Below the pieces are notes generated by a model. It saw only the letters and a list, made by a program, of their open reading frames with translations, made no database searches and was not told the origin of the DNA. This document shows positions 36,160-48,000 of a stretch of 64,000 bases of DNA, piece by piece. The stretch is from Tetrahymena elliotti 4EA (taxonomy: Eukaryota > Ciliophora > Oligohymenophorea > Hymenostomatida > Tetrahymenidae). Position 1 is the stretch's first letter. Each line of letters starts with the position of its first letter. The stretch spans positions 434,001 to 498,000 of the forward strand of contig JH720301.1 in assembly GCA_000231825.2 (NCBI GenBank), in the 5' to 3' direction. Both the position numbers and the translations under genes were made by a program.

Positions 36160-36760
36160 TAAAGCGCTGTAAGAGAGAGGGTTTACCCACTTTGTTAAAA
36201 TAGTGACAAATACTCCGTGCATTAGCATCGAAGATTAGGCTTGGAACATATAAGCCTTTTTAAAAACAAATTTATCAAGCCCTGAGGATCTACAAATGAC
36301 GGATGGATAGGACTGACATTTAGCCTTTCGTAAAAAGTAAACGCGGGTATTACTTTTTACATTATTAAAAACTTTTGAAAGATGTCTGAATTAGATTTGA
36401 TCTTTAATGATATATTGTAATATCTCCATGAGATTTTTAATTAGAGTTATCTTAAAAAACTTTGTTCTAATTATGATCGCAATGAACTCCAAAGGGGCCA
36501 TCTAAGGCACTTAAGAAATGATAACTCTTAATTAAAATGGGATTTAAAAACTAATGGAGAGAAAAATTATAAAATCTTTCTTCCTTCTCATGGCACCAAT
36601 CTAATTATTTAACGAAAATTTTGTCACAGTCTTCAACAGAGCTTGGCGATGCCGAGCGTGCCGACCTTCCCTTGCAAAGTGGGGTTTCTTTTATTCGCCC
36701 AGAGAATCGTAACACCTCTAGATGGCTTTTATTATTTTGCCATTTTATCTTATCTTATCT
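36160..36760 (+). ncRNA. candidate structured RNA locus, about 600 nt
   Basis: Seen: a perfect 11-bp stem with 9-nt loop at 36330-36360 (gtaaaaagtaa / ttactttttac); aggctt 36237-36242 with aagcct 36252-36257; aattagagttatc 36439-36451 with gataactcttaatt 36520-36533; gcttggcgatgccgagc hairpin 36641-36657 (one G-T pair); and a long-range 9-bp match, cccactttg 36186-36194 with caaagtggg 36675-36683, that would close the whole element. These together are unlikely in random AT-rich DNA. Known RNAs of this length class (RNase P, MRP, SRP, group I intron) were considered, but I could not match their conserved cores. An inactive mobile element is the main alternative. Confidence 0.35.
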
Positions 36761-37525
36761 TTTATTTGAAATTTGGTTTCAAATATTTTTGATAAATTTA
36801 TTATGAAAATTAATTTTTTCTTCACCGTTAGTAAATCTTTTTTGATATTGTTATTTTTCACAAAAATTGAATTTGAAATTAAAATAAAAAGAAAGAAAGA
36901 AAAAAACACTCAATCAATGCTTTTTAATTCAAATTTTGTTATCATTGCTACCCATCTTTAATATCAATCAATTATGAAATTCTTAAAAATTTAAATCTTT
37001 TTACATCATTCAATTTTTAAAAAATAAAATTTATTCATTTTTAATATATTTTTGAATATTCTTTTTAATAGATAATTTAGAAAATCTACTTTAAAAAATT
37101 TATTGAAGAAAAAAAATTAGATGCTCATGAAAGTATTTAGTTATTTTTTTTTTTATTATTTACATGATAATGAATGAAATAAATTTGGTTTAAAGTGAAT
37201 AATAACAAATAAATCCTTAAATAATTTTTTAATTGATGTCCTTAAATATTTTTGTTTGACTAGTAAAAAATTTAATTAAATTTATCAAAAAAATAAATGA
37301 GAAACTCATAGTAATTATTATCTTCTAGTTGAATATAATTATGTGTTGAAAACAAATTAAATTTTTATCATAAAGTGATATATCTATTAACAAAATTAAC
37401 AAAGATTATCATATAAACCATAAGTCAACAAATAATTTTAATTTATAAATTAAATATCTTGAAAACATAAAAAAAACATAAAATTTTTGTCGTAAAAAAA
37501 CAAATGAATAAATGAATGATGTAGA

Positions 37526-40500
37526 TCACCATTTTTTATTATTTTAATAAATATTTGGCTGCTGCAGCTACCATGCATTCAAAACTACAGATTTATTTTA
37601 TTTATTACTAGGATTACTAATTTTTGATCCTGCCATAACAGAACTTTGTTCATTAGACTCTTTAACTATAGCATTAGGTTTCATCGACAAGATTTTATTG
37701 GCTAAAGCCTATCTTTTATTTTAGATATCTACTGATAAAGGTAAGGCTATTGTGTATGTTCTACCTGTATTAATATCTTTTTTCTTAAGTATCTTGAATT
37801 TTCCTTATGTTTCCATGTCTAAGAATGATCTTACCTATTTTGAGGCTTAATCAAGCATAGCCTCTCTTTATTAGTAAGGGATTTAGTTTATATTATTTAT
37901 CCTGTCTTGCATCTCGTTTTTATCAGGGTAAATATGGAATTAATTTTTAATGTTTTATTGCTGGCTTTATTTTTCCTGAGAAGTTTTATCTATCTTATTC
38001 CTGAAATATTATTAATTTCTATCCATAAAATCTATAACTTCAAAACTATCTTCATTATCTTCCTTTAGCAAGACTTCATTCACAAATTCATCATATTCAT
38101 ATATATCATATAATCCATTGTTTAGATTAGTTTAAGGAGGGTGACCTTACATACTTAAAGAAAATTTGTTTCCTCTAAATTCTCCAAAAACTTTAAATCT
38201 ATCTATTTATAGTTCATCCTTTAAATAAGCACGATGATGCTATTATGCTTTTCTTTAAATATTTATGCTTGGAAGAATTAATTCTTTGTCTAAAATTATT
38301 TTCTCTTATGGCTTATCTTTTAGTAAATCTAGGTTGATTAGCTGTTGCTCCCTAATTTATTCTTTTTTATCTTCCTTATTTTCTTAATTAATTCCTACTG
38401 CTGTTCCCTCAATTTAATTATTCTTTTGATCTTATAAAACTATTAATTGCTAGTCTGTTTATTTGTTAATTGCTTCTTCTTTTAATCCCATTAAATTCAC
38501 TTCTTGAGGTAATAGATTAAGGTTATTCGAACTCAATTTTGATCTTTGTTTCATTAAATTGACCTCTTCTTCATCAATTTCAAGGTCTATAATATCTAAT
38601 TCTTGATTAGAAGATTTTTATTATTTGAGGTCATGACCAGTTAGCAAGTGAATATAATCTTTTTAATTTTTAAAATATAAATTGCTCTAATCAGATTGGT
38701 TAGTTTTGCTTTCATTCATGTTAATTTCATACTCATCTTTTTTACCATAATTTAACATATTAAGAAGATAGTTTTACTTTTATATGTTCTTGCGGTTAAG
38801 CCATTCTTAAAAGCGAGACATTTACTCTACTAATATACTCCTAGCCCATTTATATCTTTGGATAAGTAGAGGAATATTTACAACAAATTCAAAAAGAATG
38901 AATAGAAAGTTAGCTATAAATAACATTAAGATAATATTTTGTATGTGAAATGAGCTTGATATATGAGTGATAGCTTTATCATCTTCATATTACTTAGTTT
39001 GGGAAATTAAAAGAATCCATATTATGCAAACAAAAAACTCATTGAAGATTTCCAAGAAAAGGTAACGTTTTCTATTGAGAGGACGGCAAACTATTAAGTA
39101 AACTAGCAAAGTAAAGTAAGTCAAAAAGATTAAACTTGCCTAAGCTACTAAATTTACATCATACATAAAAACCAAAACAGCTGCAATAAAAGTTTTTTAA
39201 ATAATGATAATTAGATGAAAGTTCCTCTAAAGAAAATTGTTCAATCTGATATAAGTCCAATAAATTCTTTTTTTATTGAAATCATCAAATTAAGCTTCTG
39301 GCTTTTCAAAAGGTTTCTTGAAGTTAATTTAATTAATATAATCAACTAGTATAATTCCTATGTAGAGGAGACCAAAGAAAGAAAACGCAAAAGAAAACTA
39401 TTAAAAATTTGAAGGGTTGTTAATTAATATTATCTCAATATAATGTTTATAAATTTACTGTATTAAACAATGAAGAATAGTCGCCTTGTTTAAATTACAA
39501 GAATATTGAAAGTATCACTTCAAAATAAGAGAGCAAGAATAGAGCTAATGGGAAATTATAAGTAATTAACAAGTTCAAGTGATATGAAAAGAAATGATGG
39601 TCCAACTCGTTTTTTACAACATTTCTATTCAAGCAATAACAGAAAATCCAAACAAAGCATTAAATACAGAAGAATATAAGCATATTGCTTATGAAAGAAC
39701 CTGTAAAGTGATTTTGATCAAATTTCCTGTCAGACTAAGTATTATATGTCTCATATAGATTTCTCACACTTTATATTATATTTAATTAATTAGTTAAAAT
39801 ATTATTTTGCCAAAATTTACTTGCTGCTGCTACTGTTAAATTGTTCACGGTCTTTTTCGTTAAAAGCAGGTGCACCTAATCCCTAAGTTATATGATATTT
39901 CCCTAAGTATCTTACAGTTTCTTACAAATTAAATCCATAAGGCATATCCAGATAGCTTATCATGTTTAAATTTTAACCTAAATTTGCCATCATTACAAAA
40001 CTAACAGGATTAGAGCTTAAAACATAAAATAGCAATTCAAGAACTGTATTAGTAATAGAAAGAGCTTTTACAGAAGAGTATTTACTATCTGCTTCTTCAT
40101 TTACTATTATAATAAGATTTTTTAAATAATCTAAAAATCTAAAATTTTAATTTTAAATTTACTTTCACAAAGTCTGTTAAACATTTCAGCATAGCCAGAC
40201 TAGCATCCACAAATTCCATCTTAGGGAGTATTTTATGATCCTATGCCTCTATGATTCCAACAAATTGTGCATTAATCATATCTTGGACCACTACATTATT
40301 TGCAACTAATATGGCACGCTTTCAAGTAAAAAATATTAATTACTATTTAAAAAAAATTTAATTTTACATTAACAAGAAGAAGATATGCCATCATAATATT
40401 AACCAGGAAAACAGTTTACACATTTATTTTTATAGCCTTATAAAGGAGCTGGACAATTTTATAAGCACTTACCTTAATAATAGTTATACTATCCTTTGCA

Positions 40501-43500
40501 TGATGTACAATTAATAGATGTACCAGAACAAGTACCACAAGTTTAATCACATTAAAAACATGTATTTTAGCTATCTGCTGGAAGGAAATATCCATTATTG
40601 CATGAAAGCTAACAAGAATTATTTTGTAAATAAAGCTTTGTATTTAGTTCATATTAACATGAAGTACAGTATGTTGGGGAACCAATGCATTCTTTGCAAA
40701 CCATACTACAAGATGAACATTTCTAAGTGCTAGAAGGAGTCACAACAAAATATCCCTATCCACAACTTGTAACACATTCTCCTTCTCTCTCATATAATTC
40801 TTGATTATTATTAGTTTATTTTAATTTAAATTTAATAGGGAATTTTTTTACCAGAAGGGCATTTGGAAGTACATTCTGAGTTATAGAGAAAATAATTTGG
40901 TGAGCACTTTGTGCATGTATTTGAGCTATTACATTAAGAACAATTTAAAGGACAAGGTACACAATTCCATGTTATTTTATCATCATAAAACCCAGAAGGG
41001 CATGAAGTAACACACTTGAAACCATTCAAATAGTAAGGAAATATACATTGATAACAATTTTATTCAAGTGGGCCAAAGCATTTACCACAATTAAAAGAAC
41101 ATTTGCTGCAAATATTTTGACTACTATCTTTGTAATAACCTAATGAACAGCTGGCCACACAATTTTAAGTAATCCTTTTTGAAAAAAATATGATTAAAAG
41201 CAATTCAATATTGCTTATTGATTATTAATTATAATAAATTACGGATCAGCAAAAGTATTTGTTGGACAGTTTGACACACAAGTATTTGAAGATAAATACA
41301 TACCACTTATGCATTGCTAGCATATTGGTCCAGGAGTAGAACATTTTGCACAATATTAAGGGCAATTTTAACACACCCTTGTTCCATCAGGGTTTTGTAA
41401 CCCATATTTAGAAATTGGGCAAAGATCGCATTAGCCATTGTTTAAATAATAGGGATCTTTACAGACCTCGCAATTAGAAGCTTAAGGTCCCTTACAAGTT
41501 AGACATTTTTAATTACAAGTTTAACAAATCCTATTTATGCTATCTTAATAGAATCCATTATTGCAAGTTGTACCACATTTTCTGGTTATGAGGTCTCCAA
41601 ATTAGCCAACAGGACAAGAAGAAAAGCAAGAAGATCCTGTAAAATTATTTAATAATATTAATAAAAAAATATTTTTAGAAGAGAAAAAAAAACCTGTTCC
41701 AAATAAAGGTGGAGCGCATGTTAAACAATTAGATATAAGTGGACCATTACATGTTCCACAATATTCGTTGCATAAATCGCATTTTAAATTTGAAAGATTT
41801 TTATATGTTCCATTTGGGCAATCACTTAAACAAGAGTTATTAGACAAAAAAAATCCTGCTTTGCATTCAGTGCAAGAATCTGAACTGGGACCAAAACATA
41901 GGGCACATTTAGAATCACAGTTTTTACATAATCTCAAGCTTTATTAAAAAAAATAATAATAAAAGAACTATATAAAAATAGAAAATACGGATCTTCAGCA
42001 TCACCATAGGTTGAAGAGTTGCACTGGCTAACACACAAACTATTTTATCCAAAGAGAGGAGGAATAGAAGGACAAACACTTAAGCATCTTCCTTATACCC
42101 CATTTAGTATATAGAGAAAGTAGTTTGCTGGACAACTAGTACAATTTGAACTAGTCCCACCTTTAAATTTATAAATTAATTTATTAAAAATGTAAATTTT
42201 GAAAGCAGAAGTGATTTATTAGTTAAGTTTGATTGATTGAGGTTTATAGTTTTTTTAAAGAAAAAATATTTTCTAAATTAATAAATATTCTTTTACCTGT
42301 ACACGTAGCACATGAAACATTGCAAGGTTTACATACAAAAGTTATAGGATCTCCATAAAATCCTGGTGAGCAACTAGAACATTTAGTCCCAACTAAATAG
42401 TTAGGACTTTAACAAGCAGTACATATATTCAAAACAGTACATTTATAGCAATTACATGTTGGACAGTTCTCAGAGCAATCTCTACATCTGTTAGGAGTAA
42501 CTGATGTATCACCAAAATAACCATTTAAGCAATTTGCTATACAAACTGATTTCCCAGGTGTTGAAATATTATCTAGAAAGATACCTGCAGGACAATCTGT
42601 GCATTAATCATTTTGACTCCCATTGCTATACAGAAGATTTTAATAAATATTAAAAAGAATTAATTAAAAATACCAATTTTAACAAGAAGAGTCACAAATA
42701 TCGCATGTTCTTGTTGATGAATTTTGAAAATAATGAACTGGGCAAAAATTTTAGCAAGCATTTTAGTATAAAAAATAACCGAAACTACAGTAAGTACATT
42801 GATTTGGATTAGGTCCTATTAATAAAAAATTGCAATTATTACTATTTTTTCTAAAAATATATACCAGAACATTTCACGCAATTAGTTGAACATGAGTTAC
42901 AGACTCTGTTAGGAAAATTTTAACCGAAATAATAATCGGGACATGTAGTCTGACAACTTGAATCAGGGTTTAAATAATTAGGAGAACCGCAGCTTGTGCA
43001 ATTGTTAGGACCATTTCCTGAAGAACAAGCTTAACAAGTAGAATGGCAATTGGAACACAAATTGTTATTTGTTTCTTAATTAAATGTTTAAAAAAAATTT
43101 TTTATGATAAATAATAATAAAATTTACATGCATTTTGATAAGTTCCTATTGAACAATTAGCAACGCATTAATTATTTTACAGATATCTATTTTTATTTTA
43201 TTGAAATAAGTATTTAACACTAAGGTAGCTTTAAGTATTTACAATGATCCTGAGCAGCTAAGGCAATCACTATTATAAGGGCCAGAACAAGTATAGCATG
43301 AGTCATCACAGCTTTTACAAATAGTACAGGGCTATTAAATGCATGGTACAGCAGGAACATAGGCATAAAATTTAGCATCACATTTACATTTGTTAGTTGT
43401 AGCATCTATTGAAGCATTTTAATAGCAAGTTTAACATTGTAAGGCTTACATAGCAAGTGTACAGCTTAAGCAAGATACGTCACAAGCATTTATGATATAT

Positions 43501-44555
43501 TAAAAATCTCTTATTGCCCAACTAGCCTTTTTTATTAAGTATATATATGATTGTTGATTTTACAAATTAAAACTTAATTTATTACAGTAGCAGAATCTTT
43601 CTGAATATTTGATTTAAGAATAATTTGATGAGTAAAGCTTGTATGAGCAAATAGACCAGAATCTACTTGCTAAATGTAATCATCAGGAGGATAATTGCCA
43701 CAATTAGTATCAATTGTAGTTTAAGTCTAACCACTTCCTTAATATTTGTACTCAGTATATGCACCATTAGAATTAATCCATACACTTTCAGTTGTCTACC
43801 AATTATCAATGAAATACAGATTAAGTTTAACTTAAGAATTGTAGTGAGGAGGTATATTTTAAAGGGTTTTAACAACAAATACATCTGTTCCAAATTTTTA
43901 ATAGCCTCCTAATACTCTCTTGGTAGAAAATCCTAATTTTTTATTAATTAATTAATTAATTAAAAATATTATTAATATTTACATTCAAAAATTTAAATAA
44001 GAATTCTATTTTTTAAATTATGTAAATTTATTTGTTGATAAATGCTTTTTGAAATATATTTTTTCAATAATATCTTGTATTTTATTTTAAAATATTTTAA
44101 TTATTCTCTTTGAACAATTGCTAGTCAATTTAAAATTTAAATAACTGACACTCTACCTTTACCGCAATCTGTGAAGAATGGACTAGATACAAAACCTTTC
44201 ATAATTATTTAGTAAAAAAATATAAAATTGTTTTTAAGATCAAAATTATTAAGGTGATTTACTTCCTTAAATACTCCACTCAAAAGTTATATCAGCATCA
44301 GTCATAGTGTTTGTTGTAAACTCTGATCTGATAGTCCAAGTATTTACTTATATGTAATTGAAATAAAAAATAAATACACTTTTTTTTTGCCTTGGCAAGT
44401 AAATAAATTAGATGTTGATCTAGAAGTAAACAATGTTTTATATCAAATCATGCATTAGCTTAACTAAATAACTAATTGAAATTACCTTATGCAATAACAT
44501 TTCTTAATAAAGAGAATGATATAAAAGCCAAAGCTAGATTAAATATATGTTGCAT
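37526..44555 (-). CDS. furin-like Cys-rich repeat membrane protein
   Basis: A multi-exon gene of roughly 2,000 residues. The first five exons (44486-44555, 44263-44346, 44157-44195, 43586-43932, and one from 43526) are in phase. The start MQHIFNLALAFISFSLLRNVIA is a signal peptide. Residues of about 25-180 form a non-Cys ectodomain (FVVKTLQNIPPHYNSQ, NLYFIDNWQTTESVWINSNG). From about 43500 to 40380 come many furin-like repeats (CxxC, CxxxCxxC patterns, for example CDSKCALCFGPSSDSCTEC). Then, before and after an intron at 39398-39458, about seven hydrophobic segments (NMLIFFCIQCFVWIFCYCL, FPLALFLLSYFEVILSIFL, FAFSFFGLLYIGIILV and others). The final exon 37526-39397 adds a roughly 450-residue acidic cytoplasmic tail. 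Ciliates have large families of such surface proteins of unknown ligand. Splice sites between 43500 and 39800 are only partly resolved (41641-41694 is clear). Confidence 0.82.
41641..41694 (-). other. intron within the furin-like repeat region
   Basis: On the minus strand a GT after GGAACAG starts a T/A-only stretch ending in TTTTACAG, inside the Cys-rich repeats. Removing it joins CLTCAPPLFGT to GSSCFSSCPVG and keeps the Cys spacing. It serves as a model for the other, less certain introns of this gene. Confidence 0.75.
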
Positions 44556-45008
44556 TTAAATCTAGTTTAGTTAAAGATATTAAGTTGCTAATATGAGGTA
44601 CACTATAATCAAATAAATTACTTTAAATTTATAGTTTATAAAATTTTTATTTAGGAAAATTAATTTTGTGGTCAAATTTGTTTAAAAACAATTACAGAAT
44701 ATCTATTCTGGTTATTTTCAAATATTTTACATTTTGTTATCTTAAATGAATAACAAGAATACTTTCTTTTAATATTAACTTAAAATAAAATTGCATAGGT
44801 TAGTTAGCTTTAAAAATTTATTATAATCTTATCTTTGAGTGTAATTAATAAGATTATTTAAAATTGATAAAAATTAAATTAAAAATTGAATGAAGGAAGT
44901 AAAAATGAAATTTATTAGTTTTTTACATAAATTGATATTTATTTACTATAAATAAACATTAATAATTTTATCATTTTTTAGCATGAATTAATTTTAAATT
45001 TTCATTTT
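44556..45008. promoter_or_regulatory. upstream region of the membrane-protein gene
   Basis: About 450 bp of A/T-rich sequence between the end of the giant gene and the start of the Cys-rich membrane-protein gene, both on the minus strand. No recognisable site. Confidence 0.5.
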
Positions 45009-48000
45009 TCATTTTTCTTAGTATTTTTAAAAGGTTGATGGTTGCTAAGATTGAGACTTCAAAAGTTTATTTGTGACAGTCTTTGGAGTTTATTCTCTTG
45101 AAGATATTATGTTATAGTTTGTGGAAGAATAGTTCATATTTTTATCCTCATACTTTTTCCTAAGTTGTAAATTTTCAACAACTACTGCTGGTTGTGCTGT
45201 AATAGCATCATCATGAGGTCCATAAATCAAATACTTCCTTGGATCTTCTTTACGACTAGAAATATCCCATGGTGCATTGACAAAATCTTAAGATTTGTTT
45301 TTCCCTAGAACCTGAGTAGAGTTCATAAGGAAAGACTCAAATGCCATAATTCTTGAATTATTTACATCAATGTAAGAATTCTATAGCTTTTATTTTCTTT
45401 AATATTCCTTACGCTTTTAGGCTTCAATCAATTATTTTTAAAATTCTTCTTCATTAAGGTTGCAGCCACAATTTGGTTTGTTACAATTACAGTAACTATT
45501 ATTATAAAGTCTTACCTAAGGATACTATTAATCTTAGTCTTCAATCAGCTTAGAATAGAGTTATTTCTTTTCTTTCAATTCCAAATAAGATTAATATTTC
45601 TTACTAAAATTGATTGGCATATTATCCAAATCATATCCTTTCAAAATGAAATCAGACTTAGAGTTTATATCTGACTTGTTAAGTGAGTTTTAGTTTGAAA
45701 TTGAATTTTTACTCTTGCTTAATCCTTTACCTTTATTCTTTTTCTTACTAAGATTCTTTTTGTAGTATCTTCCTTTTGTTCTATCAGCATCAATAGCTGT
45801 CTCTGAAGCTAAGAATTAATTGCTATAAGGATTTGTATTAAATTAATATTATTTCTACTCGTCTTCAGGAATGAGCTCTTAATCGTCTTAGTGCATTAAA
45901 TCATTAGGATTAAAAACCTCTGGTTTACCTTGACTATCATATTCTTATTCAGATTCAGATTAAGATTGCTCCTCTCCTTCTCCTTCTTCTTCATCTTAAT
46001 CAGTTTGAACTTAGTTAGCTATTTAATTATCATTGCTATTTTCTTATCTATCTGATTTTTTACTACCTTCTAATCTATTTTATTTTTCATTCTATTGAGG
46101 AATATCTTATTCTATGGGAATTTAAATATATTCAGATTCTATCAATTACCTATTAGTAGGTATCTGCAAAGTAAATTGGTTATTAGGCTTTCCCTTTTAG
46201 CCTTGCTCTTTTTGCTGAACCTTTAAATTTTATGCATCTACTTCTTGCATAAATGGGTGATCTTTGAAGTAAAGAGGTCCATCTCTTTGTATAGGAGTTT
46301 AGTTGTATGAAATAGGAGATTGCATCTAAGAAATATTAGGAGGTACATTAAGAGTTATTATTGACTCAGCCTATGTCACTCCCTTTAGTTTATTTTTATT
46401 CACCAAGTTATTGAATGGAGGATCTATTTGTGGTTATGAAAAGGTTTTTTTGAGGACTTAAGACTCTAAAGGCACATTGTCTTCAGATGATTTCTTTTCT
46501 ATGTATTATTGAGTATAAGTCTAACGTTTGGTTGGAGCTCTTATTTTTGGAGGTGCTAATTTAGATTTTCCATGATTTTTTTTATCAGAAGGATCATCAC
46601 CAAAAAAGCTACCTTATTATTTACCAGTCTGATTGCTTTGTGGAGTGGCAACTTCACTATCTACCTATTTGAATAGAGATCTTCCATGACTTGGATTGCT
46701 CTTTTTATAAACAATAAAGTCACTGTTCTAATCACTAGCAGCATCACTATTAATGTTATTATTAGGTGTTTTGATGCCAGAATCTTCTGTCTAACTTGAT
46801 CCCTTCCTATTAGTCTTATTATTACTTTTAGGTTTCTTATTCTTTTGCTTATCACCAGTATTAGAAATTGCTTCAGGAGGTTGTAAAGCATCTGTAGTAA
46901 GCTAGTTAAAATGGCTAACTTTTTATTAAAACTCATCGTCTGAGTGATCATTTAAATCTAAATGAGGTGATATCATTGTAATATGTTAATTCTATTATTA
47001 CAAATAATTTTCAAATTCCTCTCCTTCCATTTCAGGATACTCATATTCTTTAGAAGAACTATTAGGAAATTGTTTAAGGCCTAGTCTTCTGCTCATATCT
47101 TAATCACTAAAAATATTGCTATCAAGTTCATACACTTTATCTTTACTTTCGCTGTCTATTTATCTTTATTCATGACTGCTAAAACTTTCTTTCTTTACTC
47201 TTTTCTTAGTAGAACTGGTTGTATTAAATTTATCTATCATATTTTCAATTTTATCTTTAATTTCATCATCTTCATCTTTACTGTCCTCAGTTTTGAATTT
47301 TTGTCTATCTGAAGGTTTTTTGTCAGTTAAAAATTAAGGATCATCAGCATCCAAACTTTTCTCTTCAACTGAAGAAGGATTTGTGTTTTCTTTTTCAACA
47401 TAAATGGCAACTTTTTCTTATTAATTTAAATTGTTAGGCTATTTTTCTGATAACTCAATTTCTTTCTTGATCTTCTGTCTTTCTTCTCTTAACTTTTTTA
47501 ATTCAGAATTAAAGTCATTTTAAATTACTTTTGCAGATTCTTTAGGAATAACAACTTATTTAGGAGCATTTTTGTAGTTAACTATATTGGGAGTATTTTA
47601 TTTATACTTGCTGTACTTATCTTTTCTCTCTTATTCATTTAGCTTTTTAGCAGGTTCTTTTTGAAGGATATTCTTTTTATTTTACAGGAATTAGTTACTT
47701 TTTCCTTAATTATTTTTGTTTGTTTGCTATTATTACTAATTATCTGTTGGCTTTGGTAAATTGTTAAATTTGGATGCTTTATCAATTTTATTTGAAGTAT
47801 TAGATTACTCTTAGCCATTTTCTGAATCTGAATTCATTGGAGCACGATGAATTTACTATTATTGATTATTATCTTTTTAAAGAGAGCTATTTGAACTAGA
47901 TCTTTTTTTATTTTAAAGTTACTACTTAGAGTCATTAGTTCCAACTAAATTTTCATGTTTATTATTTTTTTGTTCAGGTTTGTTTAAATTTGACAGTTTA

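Larger units (their letters stand above)
35449..37525. other. long gene-free region containing a hairpin-rich GC island
   Basis: 35449-35890 and 36800-37525 are low-complexity A/T with T-rich runs. Between them, 35895-36760 is by far the least AT-rich non-coding part of the window and holds many inverted repeats (two candidate RNA loci listed separately). No splice-consistent protein gene was found here. Confidence 0.6.

Noticed and set aside
36160..36760. Identification of the GC island as group I intron, SRP, RNase P or MRP RNA
   Set aside because: Individual words look similar (for example gcttggaaca), but the paired conserved cores required for each family could not be found by eye.
36382..36792. 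A 136-codon plus-strand frame (MSELDLIFNDILQYLH...) through the GC island
   Set aside because: It runs across the paired arms of several hairpins and its second half coincides with the stem at 36641-36657 and the long-range pair. No domain is recognised. A structured RNA explains the repeats better, though a small gene cannot be fully excluded.
43935..43965. TTAATTAATTAATTAATTAA tract as a satellite or origin element
   Set aside because: It lies in an intron of the furin-repeat gene and is ordinary A/T low complexity; no further copies or associated features.
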